42,741 nt of DNA from Bryobacterales bacterium (GTDB lineage Bacteria > Acidobacteriota > Terriglobia > Bryobacterales > Bryobacteraceae): positions 1 to 42,741 of the forward strand of contig JAFAQY010000094.1 of assembly GCA_019261985.1 (NCBI GenBank). Direction: 5' to 3'. The position numbers and the translations under genes are program-made. The notes below the pieces were generated by a model. The model worked only from the letters and a program-made list of their open reading frames with translations. It was not told the DNA's origin and ran no database searches. Numbering within the stretch: position 1 is the first letter of the stretch; every line of letters begins with the position of its first letter. Positions 21,791 through 29,599 of the stretch are shown here, one piece after another.

Positions 21791-24775
21791 TCATACGCCT
21801 AACTCCGGGTTGGGATTGCGCAACCGTGCCAGATACGTCGTGCGCGGCTTGATATCCAGCTCGGCCAACATCGCATAGTTGCGTTCCTGCTTCTTCAATT
21901 TCGAAACCTTCGATTGAGGGTCGTTGACGTTTCCGAAGACAATCGCGTCGGCCGGGCAGGTCTGCTGGCAGGCCGTGAGGATTTCCCCCTCTTTAATTTC
22001 CCGCCGGCCTTCGGCTCTCGCCTTAATCCTGGTCTCCTCGATCCTCTGCACGCAATACGTGCACTTTTCCATGACTCCGCGCATGCGGACGGTGACATCC
22101 GGATTGAAGACCATCGCCATGATCTGCGGATCTTCTTTGTGGAAGTTCAGGAAGTTGAAGTGCCGCACCTTGAAAGGACAGTTATTGGCGCAATACCGCG
22201 TGCCGACGCAGCGGTTGTACACCATGTCGTTCAGGCCTTCGTCGCTGTGCGAAGTCGCCTGCACCGGGCAGACGTTTTCACAAGGCGCGTTCTCGCACTG
22301 CATGCAGGGCACGGGCTGTTCGACCGCGCGCGGCTCGTCCTCCGAGCCGACATAATAGCGATCCATGCGGATCCAGTGCATCTCACGGCCGCGGATCACT
22401 TGGTTTTTGCCCACAATGGGCGTGTTGTTTTCCGCCTGGCACGCGATCACGCAAGCGTTGCATCCGGTGCACGCGCCCAAATCGATCGCCATGCCCCACT
22501 GATAGCCCTTGTCATAAACCCGCTCCGAGTAGACCGAGTGCAAGGGTGGAACCTCGTTCATCTCTTCGATGACTTTCGGATTCTTTTTGTAATCTTCGAT
22601 AATCGCCTCGCGATAGATCGGGCGGCCGTTCATATGCTCGGCCAACCCGCGCTCGTGCGTAGTAGCATGTTCGTATTTGCCGCCGGTCTTCGAGATCTCG
22701 AAGCCCGGAGCGTACCAGAACGCGTCGGACGTGCGGATCAGGTTGGCGTTGAAGCCGGCGTCCTTGCCAACGCGCCCGCAGCGTACGCGTCCGTAGCCGA
22801 GCGAAATTACGACCGTGTTGTCGGCTTGCCCTGGCTGGGTTAGCACCGCGGCTTCCAGCTTCATGCCGCCGCGCCGCAGCGCGATCATGTCGCCGTCTTC
22901 CAGGCCCTTCGCCTTCGCGGTAGCGGAGCTGATCAGCGCCGCATTGCCCCAAACCAATTTCGTAATTGGATCGGGAGCCTCCTGCATCCAGCCGTTGTTG
23001 GCATAACGGCCATCCCACACCGAAGCGCTGGGGACGAATCCGACTTCAATTCCGCCGCCCGCCGCTTTGGGCTCCGCAGCCACCGCCGCCTGAATGCGGG
23101 GTAGGTCAAGCTTCAGCTTGACCTCGTCTTTGGACAAGCTTAAGCTTGTCCGACCTGGAATCACGCCGTCGTTCAAGACTTTTCGCCACGTCTTTTCGCG
23201 TTCGGCGGCAGGCCATTGCGAGGTCCAGTAATTCTTTACGATGTCGTGCCCCTTGGTATCCTTCGATCCACTCACCAGCGCCAGCACTTCCAGCGCGCTG
23301 CGTCCGCCGAAGATCGGCTCGATTACGGGCTGCTGGATGGAGGCCACGCCTGTTCCTGTCGCGGCATCGCCCCAGCTCTCGAGGAAGTGCGCTTCGGGAA
23401 CATGCCACTTTGCCGCCGCGGCGGTCTCGTTCACATCCGGACCCAAGTGAATCGAGTTCGCCACCTTCGCCATCGCCGGCGGGAACTGCAGGTCGGCAGG
23501 CGCACTGTAGGCGGGATTGCCGCCAAGCACCACCAACGTCGAAACCTGGCCTGAGTTCATTTGCCCTGCCAAGGCTTTTAGCGCATCCACGCCGGATTCG
23601 ACGCGGTCTTCCGATGTCGCTTTCGAGATGGTGATGGTGTTGCCCAGGGACCCGATCGTTTGATTCATCAGGAACGCCAGCGCGTGGACAATGGGTGGCT
23701 GCCGCGGGCTCGTGATTACAAGCCCCTCCTTTCCCGCGGACTTCAAATCCTTCACGACCGCCGCAAGGAATTTCGAGCGCCGGTCGTTGCCGTTGTTCAA
23801 GACGTTCAGCCCGGGCAGCGCTCCAAGCGCCGCCGCAACGTCGATCGCAAACTGCTTCATCTCGCTGCCGGCCAGCCGAAGTCTGTGATCCGCATTTACA
23901 CCCGTAATGGAGAATTGGCTTTCAACCGAGTACAGGCGATTGATGTTTTCCAGATCCTCTTCGCTCTGTACGCGCCGGCGCGAGGAAAACTGCTTCGTGG
24001 GAAGCGGCGTGGTCCAGTCCAAGCCGAGGAAATCCGAATCGAGAGCGAGAATTACCTTGGCTTTATCGAAATTGGTCTGGATGCTGACGGGCGAGCCGAA
24101 CGCAATTTCACCGCCCAGAGGTCCGTTCGTCCGCTGGAACGATTCGTACTCCACCCACTTCGCCTTCGGAAACTTCTTCAGCGTGTCCGCCCGCAATGCC
24201 TTCAGCGATGGAGAAGTGACGCTTTCACTGAGGAAGCGCAATCCGGATCCGTCCCCGAGCGAGAGCGATTTCGCGTACGCTTCAAATTTCTCCCAGCTCG
24301 ATTCCGCAGTGCCTTGTAGCACCTTCGCGGAACGGTCGGGGTCGTACAGATTCAGCAGCGCCGCTTGCGCCAGCGCCGTCGCCGCGCCTTGGGAGAAAGG
24401 ATGGTCGGGATTACCTTCAATCTTCGTCGGCCGCCCATCATGCGTCTCAACCAGCAATCCCGCGACTTGTCCGGCGAGCGACATCACCGTGGTGTAGAAA
24501 TACGCCTTGCCCGGAACGTAATCTTCAACGCCCTTTGAAATCGGGAAAATGTGCTCGACGGGGCGGCTGCAGGCGGTCAGACCGGCGAGTCCGAACGAGG
24601 CCGCCATCAGCTTCAACACTGTGCGCCGCGAGCTGCCGTCCATTTCGAGTTCGGTCACGCTCTCCGGGAATTCGCGCTTGATCCACTCGCGGAACTGAGG
24701 CGTGTTCGCCAGTTGATCGAGGCTGCGCCAGTATTTCGGCCCGTTTGGCTTCTGGATTATATTGATCAAGCTCAT
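21791..24775 (-). CDS. actB: Alternative complex III subunit ActB (Mo-like plus Fe-S domains)
   Basis: 994 residues. A twin-arginine signal SRRTVLKLMAASFGLAG ends in a lipobox-like LTAC. The N-terminal molybdopterin-enzyme-like domain in ActB proteins binds no Mo cofactor. The C-terminal ferredoxin domain has CTGCNACVIAC, CMQCENAPCENVCPV, the CVGTRYCANNCPF group and CTYC...CQQTCPADAIVFG, for one 3Fe-4S and three 4Fe-4S clusters. It moves electrons from quinol (ActC) to ActA hemes. Residues about 542-558 (TSLSLSKDEVKLKLDL) are encoded by two REP palindromes inserted in frame, at the start of a probable surface loop. Confidence 0.95.
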   Translation of the reverse strand: MSLINIIQKPNGPKYWRSLDQLANTPQFREWIKREFPESVTELEMDGSSRRTVLKLMAASFGLAGLTACSRPVEHIFPISKGVEDYVPGKAYFYTTVMSLAGQVAGLLVETHDGRPTKIEGNPDHPFSQGAATALAQAALLNLYDPDRSAKVLQGTAESSWEKFEAYAKSLSLGDGSGLRFLSESVTSPSLKALRADTLKKFPKAKWVEYESFQRTNGPLGGEIAFGSPVSIQTNFDKAKVILALDSDFLGLDWTTPLPTKQFSSRRRVQSEEDLENINRLYSVESQFSITGVNADHRLRLAGSEMKQFAIDVAAALGALPGLNVLNNGNDRRSKFLAAVVKDLKSAGKEGLVITSPRQPPIVHALAFLMNQTIGSLGNTITISKATSEDRVESGVDALKALAGQMNSGQVSTLVVLGGNPAYSAPADLQFPPAMAKVANSIHLGPDVNETAAAAKWHVPEAHFLESWGDAATGTGVASIQQPVIEPIFGGRSALEVLALVSGSKDTKGHDIVKNYWTSQWPAAEREKTWRKVLNDGVIPGRTSLSLSKDEVKLKLDLPRIQAAVAAEPKAAGGGIEVGFVPSASVWDGRYANNGWMQEAPDPITKLVWGNAALISSATAKAKGLEDGDMIALRRGGMKLEAAVLTQPGQADNTVVISLGYGRVRCGRVGKDAGFNANLIRTSDAFWYAPGFEISKTGGKYEHATTHERGLAEHMNGRPIYREAIIEDYKKNPKVIEEMNEVPPLHSVYSERVYDKGYQWGMAIDLGACTGCNACVIACQAENNTPIVGKNQVIRGREMHWIRMDRYYVGSEDEPRAVEQPVPCMQCENAPCENVCPVQATSHSDEGLNDMVYNRCVGTRYCANNCPFKVRHFNFLNFHKEDPQIMAMVFNPDVTVRMRGVMEKCTYCVQRIEETRIKARAEGRREIKEGEILTACQQTCPADAIVFGNVNDPQSKVSKLKKQERNYAMLAELDIKPRTTYLARLRNPNPELGV
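23104..23151. repeat. REP doublet inserted in frame in actB
   Basis: GGTCAAGCTTCAGCTTGACC (23104-23123) and GGACAAGCTTAAGCTTGTCC (23132-23151), eight bases apart. The first differs from the RAYT palindrome by A3 to T with the matching change in the other arm, so pairing is kept. The second has a TA centre. Both are read through in the actB frame. Confidence 0.93.
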
Positions 24776-24780
24776 CGCTT

Positions 24781-24811
24781 CCTGGCCCCTGTCCCCTGGC
24801 CCCTTGCCCCT
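24781..24811. repeat. GGCCCCT low-complexity tract before actB
   Basis: CCTGGCCCCTGTCCCCTGGC followed by CCCTTGCCCC, of the same type as the tract at 18887. It fills the actA-actB gap. On the coding strand its edge gives AGGAAG five bases before the actB ATG, which probably serves as its ribosome site. Confidence 0.65.
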
Positions 24812-24812
24812 A

Positions 24813-25460
24813 TCATCGGTGGCACCCCGAGCAAACCAGCGGCGGATTCAGATGCTTTTGATTGATGATTTCTTGCCCGATCTCGCGCGGATCGCGGTCC
24901 GGAACCCAATCCAGCTTCGTTACCAGCTCAACCGGGCGGATATTGGGCGCCGGATCACGGTGGCATTCGAGACAAAACGCCATGTTCAACGGCTTCTCTT
25001 GCCGCACTTCCACCATCTGATCGATTCGTCCGTGGCAGCTTACGCAGCTTACCCCCGCCGTTACATGCGCCTGATGATTAAAAAAGACGAAATCGGGCAG
25101 CCGGTGAATCTGCACCCACGGTATCGCCTGACCGGTGCGAAAACTTTCCCGCACCAACTCCAGGCGCGGACTCGTATCCTTAACCTTCGTGTGGCAATTC
25201 ATGCAAACTTGCGTCGGGGGCACTGCCGCAAATGCCGCTTTATATACGGTGTAATGGCAGTAGAAGCAGTCCATGCCCATGTCGCCGGCGTGCAGTTTGT
25301 GGCTATATGGCACGGGCTGAACGGGCTGATATCCTGTGTCAATCACCGTAGGATAGGAATAGTATGCGTACGCGGCGACGGCAGCGACGAGCCCCAGGCC
25401 GGCGACCGCTCCCGCGACTTTCAAGATCAGGTCGGAAGACTTTGGAAAAATGGCAGCCAT
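24813..25460 (-). CDS. actA: Alternative complex III pentaheme cytochrome ActA
   Basis: 215 residues, first gene of the operon. One N-terminal membrane helix (about 12-33), then five heme-binding sites: CFYCH (65-69), CMNCH (86-90), CVSCH (139-143), CLECH (163-167) and CSGCH (210-214), the last one residue from the C-terminus. Extra histidines (YSHKLH, FFNHQAH) can serve as distal ligands. ActA is the periplasmic multiheme subunit that carries electrons from ActB toward ActE. ATG 25460 is the only sensible start. Confidence 0.96.
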   Translation of the reverse strand: MAAIFPKSSDLILKVAGAVAGLGLVAAVAAYAYYSYPTVIDTGYQPVQPVPYSHKLHAGDMGMDCFYCHYTVYKAAFAAVPPTQVCMNCHTKVKDTSPRLELVRESFRTGQAIPWVQIHRLPDFVFFNHQAHVTAGVSCVSCHGRIDQMVEVRQEKPLNMAFCLECHRDPAPNIRPVELVTKLDWVPDRDPREIGQEIINQKHLNPPLVCSGCHR

Positions 25461-25465
25461 TCTTA

Positions 25466-25503
25466 AATGTCAATCCAGTGGCGCAATGTCAATCCAGTGG
25501 CGC
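25466..25503 (-). repeat. Perfect 19-base tandem duplication in the act leader
   Basis: AATGTCAATCCAGTGGCGC occurs twice head to tail (25466-25484, 25485-25503) just upstream of actA. On the act strand each copy holds a perfect TTGACA. The distal one is followed after 19 bases by TTTAAG, a weak -10, almost at the actA ATG. The 137-base region 25461-25597 separates actA from the divergent kinase gene and must hold promoters for both. Confidence 0.85.
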
Positions 25504-25597
25504 GGACGATCGCCATTCGCCGCCGGCGCCCTTTGATATGTAGGCAAACTATGTTTCTATCACAGCCGGACATGTTCTGCAACTGGAGCAATCGTTC

Positions 25598-26863
25598 TTG
25601 TCGCAAAAGAGTCATTCTAGCATAACGAGAATTTTCGGGGACCTAAAGGTTCGGCTGAAGCTGATGGTCCTTCACAACCTCTTCTTCCTTGTATTAGCGT
25701 CAGCGGTTTACTTCACGCTGATTCCGCTGTATGAGAGTCAGGTGGCCGATGCCCAAAAGCGCGAGACGCGGATCCTGACCCAAAGCGCACAGGCGCCCGC
25801 CCGGACAGACAACAATGAAGGCCAGGGCCCCGCCGTTGCGCGCGACTTTCAGCAAACCGGCGCTCAGACGCCTCGCGGTTGGTACGATCGGGCGGTATCG
25901 AACGCGAAGATCAGACTATTCGTGGTGCTTGGCGTGATTTATGTGTTGGCCGTGCTGCTGCTGGAGCTGGTGATCATGCCTAGTTACGTATATGGCCCGC
26001 TCCGCACCATGCTTGAAGCCGACGCAGCCACGCAGGCCGGCGACCGCGACCGGGAGCTGATCCCGGATCGCGAAATCAGCGAGGACGAAATCGGATATCT
26101 GATGCGTTCGCGTAATAAAACGATCGAGTCCTTGCGGCGCCACGAGGACGAGCTCGCCGCCGCGCTGCGGCGCTTGGAAGAACAAGACAGGTTGGTAAGC
26201 CTGGGCCTGTTATCCGCCAGCGTTGCCCACGAATTGAACACGCCGCTGGCGGTCCTCGCGGGATCGATCGAAAAGCTGGCCGAAACCACCCACGACCCGC
26301 TCACGCAGGAGCGCCTCGCGCGCATGCAGCGTGTCACGCAGCGCTTGCGCCGCATCAGCGAAAGCCTGGTTGATTTTTCCCGCGTACGGAAGCAGCATTT
26401 AGAGCCGCTGGGGCTACGCCAGTTGATCGACGAAGCGTGGTCGCTGGTCGCTATCGACGAAAAGGCTTCGGCCATCGAGTTTTCGAACGAGATCGCGGCT
26501 GAGGATCGAGTAATCGGCAATTCGGACCGGCTCGCCCAAGTATTCGTGAACCTTCTTCGAAATGCGCTCAACGCTATCGAACCATCGCGCGGACAGATCA
26601 CGGTCCGCTCCCGTCGCGCCGACCGCGCCGGCCAACCCGGTATCGCAGCGCGCGTAGAAGACAACGGCCCCGGCATTCCCGCCGATCTTCTGCCCGACAT
26701 CTTCAGCGCCTTCGTCACTACACGGCTCGACGCCCGCGGCACCGGCCTCGGCCTCACCGTCGCCGAAGGCATCGTGATACAGCAGGGCGGCACCATCGCG
26801 GCGAGTAATCGAGCCGAGGGTGGGGCGCGGCTGGAGGTGTGGTTGCCAATCGCGAAAGGGTAA
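25598..26863 (+). CDS. Membrane-bound sensor histidine kinase (orphan)
   Basis: 421 residues from TTG 25598; the next internal start would cut the first membrane helix. TM1 about 22-44, a short periplasmic part of about 60 residues, TM2 about 106-128, a HAMP-like linker with coiled coil (RRHEDELAAALRRLEEQDRLVSLG), then the H-box SVAHELNTPLAVL with H211. The ATPase domain has NLLRNALNAIEP (N-box), VEDNGPGIP (G1) and GTGLGL (G2). The HELNTPLA form resembles NtrB/RegB-type kinases. No response regulator is next to it; it faces the act operon across a shared intergenic region, so control of respiration is an appealing guess. The NtrC-type regulator at 31778 is another possible partner. Confidence 0.9.
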   Translation: MSQKSHSSITRIFGDLKVRLKLMVLHNLFFLVLASAVYFTLIPLYESQVADAQKRETRILTQSAQAPARTDNNEGQGPAVARDFQQTGAQTPRGWYDRAVSNAKIRLFVVLGVIYVLAVLLLELVIMPSYVYGPLRTMLEADAATQAGDRDRELIPDREISEDEIGYLMRSRNKTIESLRRHEDELAAALRRLEEQDRLVSLGLLSASVAHELNTPLAVLAGSIEKLAETTHDPLTQERLARMQRVTQRLRRISESLVDFSRVRKQHLEPLGLRQLIDEAWSLVAIDEKASAIEFSNEIAAEDRVIGNSDRLAQVFVNLLRNALNAIEPSRGQITVRSRRADRAGQPGIAARVEDNGPGIPADLLPDIFSAFVTTRLDARGTGLGLTVAEGIVIQQGGTIAASNRAEGGARLEVWLPIAKG

Positions 26864-26953
26864 GGCTGATCCCGCGCGGCCACTCGTCCCTATTCACTCT
26901 TGTCTCCAAACTGTGGGACAAAATAAAATCACTTATCACTCATTTCAATTGGT

Positions 26954-26969
26954 TAGCACCTGTTTTGGG
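26954..26969 (+). promoter_or_regulatory. Weak sigma54-like box upstream of the PEP-CTERM gene
   Basis: TAGCAC, five bases, TTGGG resembles the TGGCAC-N5-TTGCA consensus but misses one base of each key dinucleotide. It lies about 105 bases before the gene start in a 211-base gap (26864-27074) that otherwise holds nothing recognisable. Confidence 0.2.
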
Positions 26970-27074
26970 TCACCTACTCCGATTTCGACCGTAAAATCCC
27001 CGCTATTTCGTGGTACGTCAATTGCATCCACCCGCCACTTGTCATAAATTTCAAGCCCCATCAGGAGCAATGTT

Positions 27075-27788
27075 TTGAAACACACCTTACTCGTGGCAAG
27101 CGTTTGTGCGTGCTTCGGCGCCGTCGCGTTTGGAGATACCTTCACGATTCTTCCGAGCCGCGCTGCCCAGAATCCGACGGACATCATCGACTGGAGCCAG
27201 CTCGGGCCCGATGGCACCGAACTCACCACGCCCCAACTGGTGAGTACGTTTAATGGCAATCTTGCACTGGTAGGCAATATCAATGGCGGCGATTTCTTTC
27301 GCTCGGATTCCGGCACAAGCTGGTTGGGTAACTTCGATTTCGGCCAAACTCTCATCTGGACCGGGAACTCGAATTCTGGCTTGGGCGGCGGCGGGCCGTT
27401 TGCAATGTTTTTCCAGCATCCTGTCGATTCCTTCGGATTCGATATCGAAACCGACATGAACGGCCCCTTCACTGCGTTCGTGCAGGTATTAGATCCATTG
27501 GGGAACCCTCTTGGTCTCGGCGCCTTCTCCGGCTTCGCGACGCACGCTACATTCGACGGCTCGGCGAATTTCGTGGGCATGTTGGATAACCAGGGCGCCC
27601 ATATCGGCGGAATTATCATCAGTACGGATAGCGGTGTTCCGGCGCTCGCGAACGATTTTGCGATTGACGATCCCAGCTTCACCACGCCCGAGCCTAGCTC
27701 AATAGCGCTCCTGGTCAGCGGAATTCTCGTGTTTTCGCTTCTGCTCCGGCGGAAAACGAAAAATACAGCCGCGCAGCTTTTAAAGTAA
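27075..27788 (+). CDS. PEP-CTERM sorted surface protein
   Basis: 237 residues from TTG 27075, with AGGAG (27063-27067) upstream. N-terminal signal peptide (KHTLLVASVCACFGAVAFG) and a C-terminal sorting tag: TPEPSSIALLV, a hydrophobic helix, then LLRRKTKN. Exosortase (EpsH/XrtA type) cleaves such tags and exports the protein with exopolysaccharide. The body is Gly/Asn-rich with beta features (FGFDIETDMNGPFTAFVQVLD). Sixteen bases before the next gene, probably one transcript. No exosortase in the window. Confidence 0.88.
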   Translation: MKHTLLVASVCACFGAVAFGDTFTILPSRAAQNPTDIIDWSQLGPDGTELTTPQLVSTFNGNLALVGNINGGDFFRSDSGTSWLGNFDFGQTLIWTGNSNSGLGGGGPFAMFFQHPVDSFGFDIETDMNGPFTAFVQVLDPLGNPLGLGAFSGFATHATFDGSANFVGMLDNQGAHIGGIIISTDSGVPALANDFAIDDPSFTTPEPSSIALLVSGILVFSLLLRRKTKNTAAQLLK

Positions 27789-27804
27789 AACGGAGAAAAT
27801 TAAA

Positions 27805-29187
27805 GTGATCAAACCATCAGTCTTGTACTGCGCACTGGCATTTTCGGCCTTAGCCTTCGGCGCGCCGCACGTCATCAAGCTCACTGCTCCGAAGGGCGCC
27901 AACGCGGGCGGCTTATCGACGCGTGTAGCTGCCGGACCCGACTGGGTTAAAAACCTCCGGTCTTATAAAGCTCAAAATCATCTTTCCAGCGCGCTTAATC
28001 AGCAGATGGTCAAAGAAAAATCAAGTGTAGGCGGCGCATTTTTCAGTCCGAATTACGCGAATGGAGCCGTCGACACTCTGCCGTACTTCAATAGCTGGTT
28101 TGTCACGGGATCGCGTAACAGTGTCTATACCTACTCGATGCTCGGGCACTCGCCAAAGCTAGGCGGCACGACCGTAATCAATAACCGCATACTGCCCCTC
28201 GCCATCTTTTTGAACGATGGCAAGGGCAATAACCTTTACGAGTACGACCCCACTGGCGCGTTCGACATAAACGGAAATATAGTCGGGCCGGCTTGTGGAC
28301 CGGGAACGGACGTGAACCGGACCGTTCTGTCCCCCCTCTGGAACTCAGCTACTTACCCCGGAAACGGCAGCACACTGCCGCCAGACACGGGCCTGCTTAC
28401 GGACACCAAACAGCGTGCTGAATTTACGGGCGTGAGAACGGCAAACTGGCACACTCCTTTAGGGCCGCCCCAAAACGGCGCGTGTTCGCAGATTTTCGCA
28501 GCGGTTAGTCTGGATCCTACGGCTTGGGCGTACCTGGCCGATTCGCAGGGCAACATCGTCGGTGAAGCCATGGATATTAATGTGATTTCTGCTGTTTTCG
28601 AAACCTACCTTGGAAGCGACCTATCCATTTTCGGAACTCCCAATTCCGTATTTCCGATGATCCTTACCGATAACATCACGGCCTACATCCCAGGCCCGGG
28701 CGGCGGCTGCTGTGTGCTCGGTTATCACACCGCCGAGCAGGGCAAAGCCAATCCGGCAGGCATTCAGGTGTGGGCGTGGGCAACGTACCTTCCACCAGGT
28801 AATATTTTTGAGCCCTGGGAAGACGTGCTTCCACTCTCGCATGAAGTCGATGAAACCTATAACGACCCATTCATCAATACGAGTGTGGCCCCCTGGGTAG
28901 ATGGATCAGTATCTTTCGAACAAGGCGATCTGGAGACCGGGGATGCGATTGAGGCGATGAATAATTCAGACGTAATCTACCCAGTTCCGGTCAACGGATA
29001 TCTTTACCACATTCAAAACACCGCTACTCTACAGTGGTTTACGCGCAATCCACTCGGTCCGGCCAACGGCCCGGGCCCGGGAGTCTATAGCTGGCCCAAT
29101 ACAAATACCCTGAACAACGGCCATAATCCGCTGGGAGCGGTGTACGGCGAGGGTTCAGCCGGTTTTTTCTACGGTCCCCCATTCTGA
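27805..29187 (+). CDS. Secreted protein with HExxE metal-site motif
   Basis: 460 residues from GTG 27805 with GGAGA upstream. Signal peptide (IKPSVLYCALAFSALAFGAP). A LSHEVDETYNDP segment (344-355) with H346, E347 and E350 is followed by APWVDGSVSFEQGDLETGD. This layout resembles secreted proteins with the pattern SHExxExxxDP...W.D..g.E.gD, often labelled exordium/PHI-1-like or putative zinc proteases. That is family recall, not proof of catalysis. No membrane anchor. Aromatic/Gly/Asn-rich C-terminal repeats such as NPLGPANGPGPG and NPLGAVYG. Confidence 0.6.
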   Translation: MIKPSVLYCALAFSALAFGAPHVIKLTAPKGANAGGLSTRVAAGPDWVKNLRSYKAQNHLSSALNQQMVKEKSSVGGAFFSPNYANGAVDTLPYFNSWFVTGSRNSVYTYSMLGHSPKLGGTTVINNRILPLAIFLNDGKGNNLYEYDPTGAFDINGNIVGPACGPGTDVNRTVLSPLWNSATYPGNGSTLPPDTGLLTDTKQRAEFTGVRTANWHTPLGPPQNGACSQIFAAVSLDPTAWAYLADSQGNIVGEAMDINVISAVFETYLGSDLSIFGTPNSVFPMILTDNITAYIPGPGGGCCVLGYHTAEQGKANPAGIQVWAWATYLPPGNIFEPWEDVLPLSHEVDETYNDPFINTSVAPWVDGSVSFEQGDLETGDAIEAMNNSDVIYPVPVNGYLYHIQNTATLQWFTRNPLGPANGPGPGVYSWPNTNTLNNGHNPLGAVYGEGSAGFFYGPPF

Positions 29188-29444
29188 TCGGTTCGGATTC
29201 TTCAACCTAGGTTAAAGTGTTGGAGCCGACCAGCGGCCTCGGCTGGCTGGCCCCATCGGTTTCTCGCGCTCTAGTTCCCATTCAAGGTCTGCGGCAAGCT
29301 GAGCGCTGATCTTCAGTGATGGGTTGCGCCTTCGCCAGCATGTCGATAATTTTTAATGCCCGCGTCTGGGAACGCCACTCACGGGCGATCTGTTATCGCA
29401 AGGGGTTGAATTTTGCTACATAACAGGAATATATCGAGCAGATT

Positions 29445-29588
29445 TTACAGTACATTTTCCAGTACTTCCCAGTATATCGCGCGGGTCGGTTTGCGTCCGT
29501 GCTCGATATAGTTCGAGAGTTGGGTTCTCCGTGCCACCCAGCATTCGGCCGTTCGGTTTCGGAAGGACCTAGCGCCCGAGCACTTCAT
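29445..29588 (-). pseudogene. Possible remnant of a helix-turn-helix protein
   Basis: In the 412-base gap 29188-29599, a 47-codon minus-strand reading frame (KCSGARSFRNRTAECWVARR...) contains RTQLSNYIEHGRKPTRAIYW, which looks like the recognition helix and wing of a Cro/C1-like regulator. Downstream on the same strand (about 29215-29400) two overlapping frames read like protein (SQTRALKIIDMLAKAQPITE, then AQLAADLEWELEREK). This suggests a decayed, frameshifted gene. Nothing else is seen in the gap except the leader of the next gene. Confidence 0.35.
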
Positions 29589-29599
29589 CGGATTGCTCG

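Noticed and set aside
20955-21794. 279-codon minus-strand frame with FSLSRS/FSLSKS repeats
   Set aside because: It is the complement of the RAYT gene and REP array; the repeats come from the palindromes. The RAYT frame on the plus strand has clear catalytic motifs.
21791-24775. ActB as an active molybdoenzyme
   Set aside because: The context (actA, C, D, E, F) and C-terminal ferredoxin layout match ACIII, whose ActB Mo-like domain binds no molybdopterin.
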